Notes: a model not told the origin generated them from the sequence alone. A stretch of DNA of 9,016 nucleotides from Planctomycetota bacterium (GCA_026417845.1 JAOACM010000149.1:1-9016), one strand, 5' to 3'; shown: positions 1 through 6,698, counted from the stretch's first letter. Made by a program: numbers and translations.

Positions 1-8
1 CCGCCGCC

Positions 9-14
9 TATACT
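9..14 (+). promoter_or_regulatory. Possible -10 box (TATACT)
   Basis: TATACT matches the sigma70 -10 consensus at 5 of 6 bases and lies 52 bases before the tRNA. A transcript starting near position 20 would run through the hairpin at 27-53 into the tRNA. The -35 region is off the window, so this is only a suggestion. Confidence 0.2.
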
Positions 15-26
15 CGCCTTTCGATC

Positions 27-53
27 CGGCGGGCGGTTCCCGCCGCGTTTTTT
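27..53 (+). terminator. Rho-independent terminator-like hairpin upstream of the tRNA
   Basis: A perfect 7-bp stem (CGGCGGG at 27-33 with CCCGCCG at 39-45) closes a 5-nt loop and is followed after two bases by six Ts (48-53). This is the classic intrinsic terminator layout for + strand transcription, presumably ending a gene left of the window. It ends only 7 nt before the mature tRNA 5' end, so it may instead be a processing or attenuation hairpin inside a tRNA precursor. Confidence 0.6.
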
Positions 54-60
54 CGTGCGC

Positions 61-137
61 GCGCCCCTAGCTCAGTCCGGTAGAGCAGGTGATTCTTAAT
101 CACCGGGTCGCAGGTTCAAATCCTGCGGGGCGCACCA
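61..137 (+). tRNA. tRNA-Lys (anticodon CTT), CCA encoded
   Basis: A full cloverleaf can be drawn. The acceptor stem GCGCCCC (61-67) pairs perfectly with GGGGCGC (127-133). The D arm is GCTC/GAGC (70-73 with 83-86). The anticodon stem is GGTGA/TCACC (88-92 with 100-104) and encloses the loop TTCTTAA with anticodon CTT at 95-97, which reads the lysine codon AAG. The T arm is GCAGG/CCTGC (110-114 with 122-126) with the loop TTCAAAT. The discriminator base is A134 and CCA is encoded at 135-137. No intron or mismatch is visible. No obvious terminator follows before the coding region at 229. Confidence 0.96.
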
Positions 138-215
138 TTTCCCCATAATATGCGCGTGGCGCGGGAGAAAGTTATACATCCGGCGCCGACCATGCCGCCC
201 GGGGAATTTGCGTGT

Positions 216-222
216 AAGGAGG
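216..222 (+). promoter_or_regulatory. Ribosome binding site fixing the start at 229
   Basis: AAGGAGG lies 6 nt before the ATG at 229 and is a near-perfect Shine-Dalgarno sequence. It decides in favour of that ATG over the in-frame TTG at 208, which would place the SD inside the coding sequence. In the 91-bp leader (138-228) I see only weak -10-like strings (CATAAT at 145, TATACA at 173) with no good -35, so co-transcription with the tRNA or an undetected promoter are both open. Confidence 0.85.
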
Positions 223-228
223 GAAGCC

Positions 229-2721
229 ATGATTCGACCCGGCGTGCCATTCGTTCCGGTGAGCGTCGTTTTCTTTTGCGCCTCGGCTTCGTGCGGCGAG
301 GTTTCGTTCGCCGCCGGGCCGGCCGCCGCGAGGGAGGGCGACAAGGTCAGGATAAGCTTCGCCATGTCTGCGCCGACCGATGTGGAGGTGGCGATCCTGA
401 ACGCGCAGGGGAGGATCGTCAGGCGCCTGGCCGCCGGGGTGCTGGGCGGGAAGAACCCGCCGCCCGGACCGCTGAAGCCGGGCCTGGCGCAGGACCTGGA
501 ATGGGACGGGAAGGACGACGCGGGGAAACCCGCCGCGGGCGGGCCGTTCAAGGTCCAGGTCAGAGCGGGGATGTCGGTCAGGTTCGGACGGATATTCGGG
601 ACAAGTCCGTACACGGGAGTATTGAGCTCCGGGGGACCTTGCGACGGCGTGGCCGTCGCCCCGGACGGCTCGATCTACGTCAAGATGGCGTCCCTCGTCC
701 CCCAACTGCACGAGGCGATACCGTGGCAGGTGCGCAAGTTCGACAGGACCGGGAAATATCTGGCGACGATCCTGCCGCACCCTCCGTCAACCGACCCGGC
801 GAAGGCGACCGCCTTCCGGCTGATAGACGCCGGCGACGGCCAGATGACGCCCGCCCAGCATACTCCGCTCGATCCCGTCCTCTTCCGCTTCGGCAATAAC
901 ATCTACAACAAGGTCGTGGACGGCTCGCTGGTCTTCATAGATAACGACACCGCCAGACTGACCTTTTTCAGGCTTGACGGATCCAACGCGATAAAGACGG
1001 TGCCAATGCGCAGCTCGCCGGAAAAGCTCAAGTGGGCTCCGTGGCTCGCGCCGCAGATAGCCTTTTCCCCGGACGGGAAATACGCCTACTACTCAAACGT
1101 AGCCAATACACCCTACGAAGCCAACGTCCACCCCTCCAAACACGACCAGAAGTTCCCTCAGGGAAGAGTCTACCGGCACGACCTCACGAGAGCGGGTTCG
1201 GATCCGGAGAAGTTCTACGACCTGGAGCTGCCCGACTACGACAAGCAGAAATACTGGATGCCGGACGCCTGGAACAAGTGCACGGCCGCCTACGGCGTCG
1301 CCACGGATCCCTCCGGCAACGTGTACGTGTGCGACCTTGTGAACCAGGAAATCGTCAAAGTATCGGCCGATGGGAAGAAGCTGTCGGCCACGAAGGTGCC
1401 GTGGCCCGAGAAGGTCGTCGCAGGCAGGGAATGTCTCTATGTCGTCAGCCGCCTGGACAGGCCCAGGGACGGCTATGTGGGGAAGAAGCTGGTCAAGGTG
1501 ACCGGCGAAGGCCAGGCAGCCAGGATCGTTGCCGAGATGACGCTTAAGGGATCGCTGGGCCATTCGATCGCTCTGGACGGGACTGGAGAGAAGCCCGTCC
1601 TGTGGCTGGGCGGCGGCGATCAGCTGGTCAGGGTGGAGGACCGGGGGACGGAACTGGCATCGGGGGAGAACATCCTGAACCCGAAGGACGCGATCGGCTT
1701 CGTCTGCTTCGGAGATACGGACGTCGAGGCAGAGCTCGTATACATCACCTCCGGAATGGGGCCGGTCTGGAGGTACAACGGAGAAACGGGCGAGGGCGGA
1801 CTGCTTCCGATAAAGGCGTGCGACCTGGCCATAGGCCACGACGGGACGGTTTACTGCTGGGGCGATACCGGCAGCTACCATGGCCCCATAGCCCGCTACT
1901 CCCGCGACCTGAAACCCGCGCCCCTCGCATCCACGGGCAGGCATACCTACGGCAGCGTCTTCGGCCGCTACGGCCGGGGCAACAACGCCCCTGGCATGGA
2001 TGTTGACTGGCAGGGGCGTGTGTACGCCACCTGCGGCTTCAACGACTGCCATATCCGCGTGTACGACGCGGAGGGGAAACTGGTCGAGTACGAACGCAGG
2101 AAGGTCGTCGGGGAGAGGACGAAAGAGGAGGTCCCGGTTTTCGTCCAGTTCATCCTCGATCAGGGCGGCAACATCCGGCTGGACCCGGCCGGAAACGCTT
2201 ACCTCCTGGAGATCGGACTGCCGAAGGGCTTCACCCCGCCCAAGGGCTTCGAGAAGGAGCCTTCCTACACGCGGTGTTCGGGAACCATCTACAAGTTCAC
2301 CCCGAAGGGCGGCACCTTCAGACAGACGAAGGACGGGTGGGAGGCGGAGGGGGCCGTCGGCCATTACTCGTTCCCGAGCGGGCCGATATCGGGATCGTGG
2401 GCCTCGACGCAATCGGTCTGCCATTGCATGCGCCCGCGCTACGACGTGGACGCATACGGACGGCTTTACATCCCACACGGGGTGACCTACAAGGTGACGG
2501 TTTGCGACAACGCGGACAACCATATCCTGACCTTCGGCGGCTACGGGAACTGGGACGCGCAGGGGCCGGGCAGCGCGGAGCCGAAACCGGAGATCCCGCT
2601 GGGCTGGCCGATATTCGCGGGGGCGAGCGACAGGTACATATACGTCGGCGACGGTTTGAACCACAGGGTCGTGCGGGCGGACAAGGTCTGGGCCGCGAGC
2701 GGGACCTGCGACGTAAAGTAA
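229..2721 (+). CDS. Exported NHL/beta-propeller-like protein with N-terminal FlgD_ig-like domain
   Basis: This is an 830-residue protein of unknown specific function. Residues 1-30 look like a signal peptide: one Arg, a hydrophobic stretch (VPFVPVSVVFFCASAS) and small residues near a likely cleavage site. A Cys at 22 is a weak lipobox candidate. Residues about 38-115 resemble the FlgD Ig-like fold seen in secreted proteins (DVEVAILNAQGRIVRRL, then WDGKDDAGKP and a closing strand). The rest reads as repeated beta-propeller blades of the NHL type, e.g. GVAVAPDGSIYV (140-151), AYGVATDPSGNVYVCD (354-369), GMDVDWQGRVYATCG (589-603), YDVDAYGRLYIP (738-749) and a closing YIYVGDGLNHRVVRAD (803-818). 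There is no transmembrane anchor, no C-terminal sorting motif and no CxxCH haem site. A role outside the cytoplasm in binding a polymer or protein is inferred from the fold; no catalytic motif is visible. It stands alone, tail-to-tail with the minus-strand cluster. I see no clear terminator after it. Confidence 0.85.
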   Translation: MIRPGVPFVPVSVVFFCASASCGEVSFAAGPAAAREGDKVRISFAMSAPTDVEVAILNAQGRIVRRLAAGVLGGKNPPPGPLKPGLAQDLEWDGKDDAGKPAAGGPFKVQVRAGMSVRFGRIFGTSPYTGVLSSGGPCDGVAVAPDGSIYVKMASLVPQLHEAIPWQVRKFDRTGKYLATILPHPPSTDPAKATAFRLIDAGDGQMTPAQHTPLDPVLFRFGNNIYNKVVDGSLVFIDNDTARLTFFRLDGSNAIKTVPMRSSPEKLKWAPWLAPQIAFSPDGKYAYYSNVANTPYEANVHPSKHDQKFPQGRVYRHDLTRAGSDPEKFYDLELPDYDKQKYWMPDAWNKCTAAYGVATDPSGNVYVCDLVNQEIVKVSADGKKLSATKVPWPEKVVAGRECLYVVSRLDRPRDGYVGKKLVKVTGEGQAARIVAEMTLKGSLGHSIALDGTGEKPVLWLGGGDQLVRVEDRGTELASGENILNPKDAIGFVCFGDTDVEAELVYITSGMGPVWRYNGETGEGGLLPIKACDLAIGHDGTVYCWGDTGSYHGPIARYSRDLKPAPLASTGRHTYGSVFGRYGRGNNAPGMDVDWQGRVYATCGFNDCHIRVYDAEGKLVEYERRKVVGERTKEEVPVFVQFILDQGGNIRLDPAGNAYLLEIGLPKGFTPPKGFEKEPSYTRCSGTIYKFTPKGGTFRQTKDGWEAEGAVGHYSFPSGPISGSWASTQSVCHCMRPRYDVDAYGRLYIPHGVTYKVTVCDNADNHILTFGGYGNWDAQGPGSAEPKPEIPLGWPIFAGASDRYIYVGDGLNHRVVRADKVWAASGTCDVK

Positions 2722-2953
2722 ACTACGGCCCGCCGGAAGGCTGAGGCGAGTCGGATGCGTTGGGAGGGCGGCCGGAGGGGAGGTGTCTTCCTGGGCCTTG
2801 TCCCGTTTCCCGTTGAAATTCGGGGCGGGGGGGCTTGCCGGCAACCGCCGAGGCGACGGCTTTCGAGTCCGGCGGGGAGAACAGGGCGGCACTTCCCGGC
2901 CCAGGCCTCGCGCATCGCCTTCCGGCGACGAACCGCCTCGCGCGGGCAGGCGG

Positions 2954-3023
2954 GCCGGGCCGGCTGCCCCGTCGGTCCGCAGGGGCAGCTCTCAGAGAGG
3001 ACGCTACGGACGTGCGCGGAGGG
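2954..3023 (+). repeat. Dispersed intergenic repeat, copy C1
   Basis: This 70-bp stretch aligns without gaps to 6629-6698 in the same orientation. I count 54 of 70 identical bases, including the perfect blocks GCCGGGCCGG, TCCGCAG and CTCAGAGAGGACG. Both copies are outside genes. Similarity fades on the left before 2954 and is lost on the right soon after 3023, before the buk 3' end. Confidence 0.65.
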
Positions 3024-3075
3024 GCACGCGCGGGAAGGCCCGCCGCCGGTCCGCAGGAGGCGGATCTCCGTAAAT

Positions 3076-3094
3076 CCGGCGTGCGCCCCGCCGG
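3076..3094 (-). terminator. Weak hairpin just after the buk stop
   Basis: On the minus strand a 6-bp perfect stem (CCGGCG/CGCCGG) with a 7-nt loop begins a few bases after the buk stop codon. It is followed by ATTTA, not a real T-run. It could help end the ptb-buk transcript, but in such GC-rich DNA the hairpin could be chance. Confidence 0.3.
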
Positions 3095-3097
3095 CGC

Positions 3098-4174
3098 TCA
3101 GGGCGGATAGTGCTTTGCCGGTTCCTCGCCGCGCAACACGGCCAGCGCTCCGGCAGCAAGCGCCTCCATCTCCCGCTCGCCGGGGATGACCATGACCGGA
3201 GCGATAAATGCGACCCGGCTCCGGATCCAGTCGGGGAACATCGCCGAATTCGCCATGCCGCCGGTCAGCACGATCACGTCCACGCGGCCCGACAGTACCG
3301 CGGCTCTCGCGCCTATCTCCTGCGCCACCCGATAGGCCATCGCCTTGTAGACGAGTTCAGCCTGGCGATCGCCGGCCGCGATGCGCCGCTCGACCTCCCT
3401 CGCGTCGTTGGTTCCCAGATGGGCAACCATGCCGCCGCGGCCGCGGATCATGGACAGCACCTTCTCCAGAGGCGGGTTTCCCGACAGGCAGAACCTGGCA
3501 AGATCGGCAGCGGGGACAGTTCCCGAACGTTCCGGCGAGAACGGGCCTTCGCCATCGAGGGCGTTGTTGACGTCCACGGCCCTGCCGCCCTCCCACGCGG
3601 CGACGGAAATGCCGCCGCCGAGGTGGGCGATGACGGCATTCATCCGGTCGGACTGTCGTCCGAGCCGGCGCGCCGCTTCGCGCAGCGCGGCCCTCTGGTT
3701 CAACGCATGGAACACGGACCGTCTCGGGAAGGCGGGATGTCCGCTCACGCGCGCGATGTCGCTCAGCTCGTCCACCACCGGCGGGTCCACCACGAACGCC
3801 GGTATGCCCATCGGTCCGGCGATCCGGCTGGCGATTATGCCGCCGAGGTTGCAGGCATGGCGGCCGCCGACTCCGGCGCGGAGGTCCGCCAGCATGGCCT
3901 CGTTGACGCGATACGTGCCGCCAGGCACCGGCCGGAACAGCCCGCCGCGCGCGGAAACCGCGTCGAACCTCGCACCGGCCCCCTCGCGCTCGCGGACCAG
4001 ACCGGTCACCACCGCCGTCCGGAACTCCTCCTGGTCGCATATCGAAGGAAATCCCGCCAGCTCTTCGACGGAATGGCTCAACGTCTCCTTCCAGAGGGGA
4101 TTTTCGCCCTCGAATACGGCCACCCGCGTCGAGGTCGAGCCGGGATTTATGACGAGGATGCGGAATCCGCCCAT
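3098..4174 (-). CDS. buk: Butyrate kinase (acetokinase family)
   Basis: Butyrate kinase makes ATP from butyryl phosphate (or branched-chain acyl phosphates) and ADP in the cytoplasm; it is the last step of the Ptb-Buk route. At 358 aa it has the usual family length and starts and ends normally. It is an ASKHA-fold kinase. The N-terminal phosphate motif is ILVINPGSTSTRVAVFE (6-22) with N10. SARGGLFRPV (74-83) follows, then FVVDPPVVDEL (127-137) with D130. The second phosphate loop is AHLGGGISVA (183-192) with H184, followed by SPERSG (213-218) with R216. The adenosine-site stretch is IVLTGGMANS (301-310). The closing PGEREMEALAAGAL (331-344) supplies the expected acidic residue. Start ATG at 4174; the ribosome site is weak (AGGCGG-like). 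It lies downstream of the two phosphate acyltransferase genes, separated from ptb1 by a 208-bp gap holding a MITE-like element. Substrate range (butyrate, isobutyrate or isovalerate) cannot be told from sequence. Confidence 0.93.
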   Translation of the reverse strand: MGGFRILVINPGSTSTRVAVFEGENPLWKETLSHSVEELAGFPSICDQEEFRTAVVTGLVREREGAGARFDAVSARGGLFRPVPGGTYRVNEAMLADLRAGVGGRHACNLGGIIASRIAGPMGIPAFVVDPPVVDELSDIARVSGHPAFPRRSVFHALNQRAALREAARRLGRQSDRMNAVIAHLGGGISVAAWEGGRAVDVNNALDGEGPFSPERSGTVPAADLARFCLSGNPPLEKVLSMIRGRGGMVAHLGTNDAREVERRIAAGDRQAELVYKAMAYRVAQEIGARAAVLSGRVDVIVLTGGMANSAMFPDWIRSRVAFIAPVMVIPGEREMEALAAGALAVLRGEEPAKHYPP

Positions 4175-4300
4175 ATCGCCGCCTGCCTTTTCTCATCCCA
4201 CTTTCTGATGGAGGCCGGTCGTAACCGGATGACCGTCGGGGGGTATGATTGCGCGGACGGATCATCCGCCGCCGGACAGCCCGTCTCCTCCCCTGATTCT

Positions 4301-4385
4301 GAGGCCCTGTCCCAGAAAACCCGAACGCGGAGCCGGGGGCTCGATGCCGCATCCTTCCCCGCCCGTGTTTCGGGGACAGGCCCTA
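4301..4385. mobile_element. MITE-like 85-bp inverted-repeat element
   Basis: The left end (4301-4320) and the reverse complement of the right end (4366-4385) match at 15 of 20 bases and share CCTGTCCC followed by GAAA one base later. The left end reads GAGGCCCTGTCCCAGAAAAC; the right end, read inward, reads TAGGGCCTGTCCCCGAAACA. Such ends resemble transposon termini (IS5-like ends often carry similar CTGT motifs; this is from memory). The interior has no coding capacity and includes a small hairpin (GAGCC/GGCTC, 4330-4342). The right end overlaps the ptb1 TAG stop (4383-4385). A target-site duplication is not clear (TGA on the left versus TAA on the right). As RNA it would fold into a long imperfect hairpin between ptb1 and buk. 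Confidence 0.4.
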
Positions 4386-5306
4386 ATCCCCGGATTCCGG
4401 CAGCGTGCCGAGCAAAGCCGCCAGGCACGTCGAGAAGTACTTGCTTTCCGCCGTGTCCGCCCTCCCCGTCATCGCGACCGGGACTTTGCCGCCCACGAGC
4501 ACGGAGGCCGGCGGCAGGTGCGCGAAGTGGGCGAGGACCTTGTAAACGAGGTTCCCCGACTCGACATCCGCCACTACCAGGATGTCCGCGCAACCCGCCA
4601 CTGGCGATACGATCCCCTTCGTGCGCGCCGCCTCCGCGCTCACGGCATTGTCGAGCGCCAGCGGGCCGTCGAGTATCGCGCCCGGTATCTGGCCCCGCTC
4701 GCCCATCTTTGCGATTATCGCAGCGTCCGACGATGACGGCATGTGCTCGTAATTTATGGTCTCGCTGGCCGAGAGCATGGCTACCTTCGGGCACTTCCAG
4801 CCGAGGCGTCTGGCCGCCCCGATGGCGTTTCTCACGATAGCGACCTTGGTATCCAGATCGGGCCTGATGTTGACGGCAGCGTCGGTAATAGCCAGGACCC
4901 GGCCGATCTTCCGCACCTCGAAGAATGCCAGATGCGACAGGGTGGCGTCGTTGTCCATGAGCCTGTGGTCGCCGCGCATAGCCTGGGGTATGAGCAGGGG
5001 CGTGATGCGGCCGCTGGCAACGGCCGCCGCCTCGCCCCTGGCGGCCATCTCCATACATGCCCTGAGCCCCGCGGCATCATCGCCATCCACACCGAGGAAG
5101 GAAAAGCCGTGCAGGGGTTTCCCGGCGATCTCCTCGCATCGCCCCCGGCTCTCGGCCATCACCGGCCGCAAAAGTCCCTCGGCGGTCGCCATGGAGAGGG
5201 CGTCGAGTATCTCCTTCTCGGCCCCTACTACCGCCACGGCGACCGGCGTCTTGCCGCCGATCCTCAGCCGTTCGGGTATGTCGCGGAGCGCGGTCAGAGG
5301 CGGCAT
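4383..5306 (-). CDS. ptb: Phosphate butyryltransferase-like protein (paralogue 1)
   Basis: This is a 307-aa PTA/PTB-family enzyme that would exchange CoA for phosphate on butyryl-CoA or another short acyl-CoA. The family core is plain: LSHLAFFE (123-130), ITDAAVNIRPDLDTK (140-154), PKVAMLSASE (173-182), RGQIPGAILDGPLALDNAVS (204-223), VAGCADILV (236-244), ESGNLVYK (249-256) and GRAD (281-284) followed by TAESK. The start is the ATG at 5306; AGGAGG lies 6 nt before it, so a longer in-frame reading from 5384 is rejected. Two departures from the family stand out. SGRIT (99-103) stands where a KG..T motif is usual. Gly281 stands where Ser of the SRAD motif is usual, the position I equate with the active-site Ser309 of Methanosarcina Pta. 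It may be a reduced-activity subunit or have altered specificity. It lies in tandem with paralogue 2, upstream of buk. Confidence 0.9.
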   Translation of the reverse strand: MPPLTALRDIPERLRIGGKTPVAVAVVGAEKEILDALSMATAEGLLRPVMAESRGRCEEIAGKPLHGFSFLGVDGDDAAGLRACMEMAARGEAAAVASGRITPLLIPQAMRGDHRLMDNDATLSHLAFFEVRKIGRVLAITDAAVNIRPDLDTKVAIVRNAIGAARRLGWKCPKVAMLSASETINYEHMPSSSDAAIIAKMGERGQIPGAILDGPLALDNAVSAEAARTKGIVSPVAGCADILVVADVESGNLVYKVLAHFAHLPPASVLVGGKVPVAMTGRADTAESKYFSTCLAALLGTLPESGD

Positions 5307-5459
5307 CCTTTCCCTCCTGCGTCCCCGGTACGCGGGTTTCCGAATCCCTGATGCGGGAGGCCCCGGAGCGCGGTCCGCTTCCACGCCCCCGCGGCGGACG
5401 CCCCCCCGGCATCGGGTCGCGCCAACGCATCGCGTTACGGGGTTCCCCCCCCCGCTATC
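5307..5459 (-). other. Spacer between the two ptb genes (153 bp)
   Basis: No gene is visible. On the minus strand, right after the paralogue 2 stop, comes a G9 run (plus-strand Cs 5445-5453) followed by CCCC that could fold back on it. A perfect small hairpin AACGC-ATC-GCGTT (5424-5436) and a second run of seven Cs (5401-5407) follow. No T-run marks a terminator, so read-through into paralogue 1 is plausible. Confidence 0.45.
5313..5318 (-). promoter_or_regulatory. Ribosome binding site fixing the ptb paralogue 1 start
   Basis: AGGAGG on the minus strand, 6 nt upstream of the ATG at 5306. It selects this start over the longer in-frame option, whose extra 26 residues are arginine/proline-rich and unlike the family. 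Confidence 0.85.
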
Positions 5460-6416
5460 TCAGCGCGCCGGGGCGCGGCCCTCCCCGGCGTCTCCCTCCG
5501 GCCGCGCGTTCGCGGAAGTCGCGATCGCCAGGGCCGCCGACAGCAGACGGAAACGCGGCGGGTCGGCCCTCGAATTGACCAGCACCGGGAACGAAAGTCC
5601 GACCACCATGCCGCACACATCGGCGTCCGTCAGATGCACCAGCGCCTTGTAGCATATGTTCGCCGCCTCGATGTTGTGCGCCACCAGAATGTCCGCCTTC
5701 CCTGCGACAGGCGAGCGGACGCCCTTTATCCGGGCCGCCTCCGCGCTGACCGCGTTGTCGAGCGCCAGAGGCCCGTCAACCACGCAGCCGGGTATCTGTC
5801 CGCATTCGCTCATCTTGGCCAAGAGGGCGGCGTCAACCGTCGAGGGCATATCCGGATACAGGATCTTCTCGGTGGCGGCCAGCATCGCCACGTTCGGAAC
5901 GGACACGCCCAGCCGGTGGGCGACCCACACCGCGTTCCGGACTATTTCGACCTTGGTCGGCAGGTCCGGGCTGATGTTGACCGCCGGATCGGTCAGGATC
6001 ATCAGGCGGTCAAAGCCGGAGATGCCGAAGACCGCGACGTGCGAGAGCCGGCCCGACGCGCCCAGCGCCCGCCTTTCCACAAGCAGGGCGTGCATGAATT
6101 TGCCGGTGGATATTATGCCCTTGTTCAGAGCGCGCGCCTCGCCGGATTTCACGAGATCTATCGCAAGCCCCATCGCGACGGCGTCGTTTGTCTGGTGGAT
6201 CACCCTGTGGGGAGAAAGGTCCATGCCGATTTCGCGGGCGATGGCCTCGATCCTGGCGCCGTCGCCTATGAGTATTCCGCGGCAGAGGCCCTCCCTCCAG
6301 GCCAGATCCACTCCCTCGAGCACCGACGGCTCGTGCGCCGCGACTACAGCGATGTTCGCTATCCCACACCTCTTTGCGCGATCCACCAGTTCGATGGTCG
6401 AACGGATAGCTTCCAC
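5460..6416 (-). CDS. ptb: Phosphate butyryltransferase-like protein (paralogue 2)
   Basis: This 318-aa PTA/PTB-family protein is the first gene of the minus-strand cluster. Family motifs in order: HEPSVLEGV (28-36), ILIGDG (48-53), NKGIISTGKFMHALL (98-112), LSHVAVF (124-130), ILTDPAVNISPDLPTK (140-155), PNVAMLAATE (174-183), GQIPGCVVDGPLALDNAVS (206-224), VAGKADILV (237-245) and NSRAD (281-285). The start is a GTG at 6416 with GGAGG 5 nt upstream; no better start is visible. It keeps the KG..T and SRAD motifs that paralogue 1 lacks. It departs elsewhere: ECGQ (204-207) for the usual RGQ, EAAN (250-253) for the usual EaGN, and SRADPPRFR without the usual acidic-x-Lys after SRAD. The C-terminal 20 residues are a variable charged tail. 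The reaction is as for paralogue 1, or the two may work as one hetero-oligomer. Confidence 0.9.
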   Translation of the reverse strand: MEAIRSTIELVDRAKRCGIANIAVVAAHEPSVLEGVDLAWREGLCRGILIGDGARIEAIAREIGMDLSPHRVIHQTNDAVAMGLAIDLVKSGEARALNKGIISTGKFMHALLVERRALGASGRLSHVAVFGISGFDRLMILTDPAVNISPDLPTKVEIVRNAVWVAHRLGVSVPNVAMLAATEKILYPDMPSTVDAALLAKMSECGQIPGCVVDGPLALDNAVSAEAARIKGVRSPVAGKADILVAHNIEAANICYKALVHLTDADVCGMVVGLSFPVLVNSRADPPRFRLLSAALAIATSANARPEGDAGEGRAPAR

Positions 6417-6421
6417 GAATT

Positions 6422-6426
6422 CCTCC
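6422..6426 (-). promoter_or_regulatory. Ribosome binding site for the GTG start of ptb paralogue 2
   Basis: GGAGG on the minus strand, 5 nt before the GTG at 6416. It supports this non-ATG start. Confidence 0.8.
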
Positions 6427-6553
6427 AGTGTGCTGGCTCCTTCCGCCGGCCTGTTTCATCCCGGCGGCCGCCGATTTTTGCCGGCGCGGCCGGAAATGCA
6501 ACTTCACTTTTCCCGGGCGACCGGGCGCATTGACGCAGCTGCCGGGAGCCTCC

Positions 6554-6577
6554 GGCATTCCTGCCGGCATTCGTGCC
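6554..6577 (+). repeat. 12-bp tandem repeat, two units
   Basis: GGCATTCCTGCC is followed at once by GGCATTCGTGCC (11 of 12 bases identical). Just before, GCCGG (6541-6545) and CCGGC (6552-6556) form a small stem. This may be the degenerate edge of a larger repeat. Confidence 0.45.
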
Positions 6578-6628
6578 CCCGGCTGGAGAGGGGAACCCGA
6601 CGTACGCCCCTCCGCCGCATGATCGTTT

Positions 6629-6698
6629 GCCGGGCCGGTTGCGATGTTGATCCGCAGCGGCGGCGCTCAGAGAGGACGTGATGGATGGTCGCGGAGAG
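6629..6698 (+). repeat. Dispersed intergenic repeat, copy C2
   Basis: Direct, ungapped partner of 2954-3023 (54 of 70 bases identical, counted by eye). The two copies bracket the whole ptb-ptb-buk cluster in the same orientation. C2 sits 82 bp left of repeat A, so both could belong to one larger composite repeat unit. Confidence 0.65.

Larger units (their letters stand above)
2722..3097. other. Convergent intergenic region, 376 bp, non-coding
   Basis: This region lies between the 3' ends of the propeller gene and buk. Open frames crossing it have arginine/proline-rich, low-complexity translations typical of GC-rich non-coding DNA, so I call no gene. It holds a G7 run (2825-2831), a 10-bp perfect palindrome TTGCCGGCAA (2833-2842), a dispersed repeat copy (2954-3023) and a hairpin near the buk stop. 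The 10-mer GGTCCGCAGG occurs twice (2974-2983 and 3048-3057), so the repeat may contain an internal duplication. Confidence 0.6.

Noticed and set aside
16..28. Lipobox-type cysteine in the propeller protein signal peptide (residues Cys17 and Cys22)
   Set aside because: Neither Cys is preceded by a normal L/V-x-A/G pattern (FF-C and SAS-C), so a lipoprotein call is not supported; coordinates here are residue numbers of that protein.
2793..2804. GGGCCTTGTCCC, resembling the ends of the MITE-like element
   Set aside because: Needs an extra base to align and has no partner inverted repeat nearby; likely chance.
1093..2892. Long open frame (about 599 codons) on the minus strand opposite the propeller gene
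   Set aside because: Its translation is rich in Arg/Pro/Val/His without any recognisable domain. The plus-strand frame has a signal peptide, a perfect SD and clear domain repeats. Antisense frames stay open easily at this GC content.
2755..3189. Possible 144-codon gene in the convergent gap
   Set aside because: Low-complexity Arg/Pro-rich translation, overlap with the buk 3' end and with a dispersed repeat, no ribosome site.
4204..4300. Small inverted repeats (CCGGT-CGTA-ACCGG, CGGAT-C-ATCCG) between ptb1 and buk as a terminator
   Set aside because: Stems are only 5 bp and no T-run follows on the minus strand.
3110..4840. Open frame of about 576 codons on the plus strand opposite buk and part of ptb1
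   Set aside because: It runs antisense through two conserved enzymes and the MITE-like element; no motif and no good start context.
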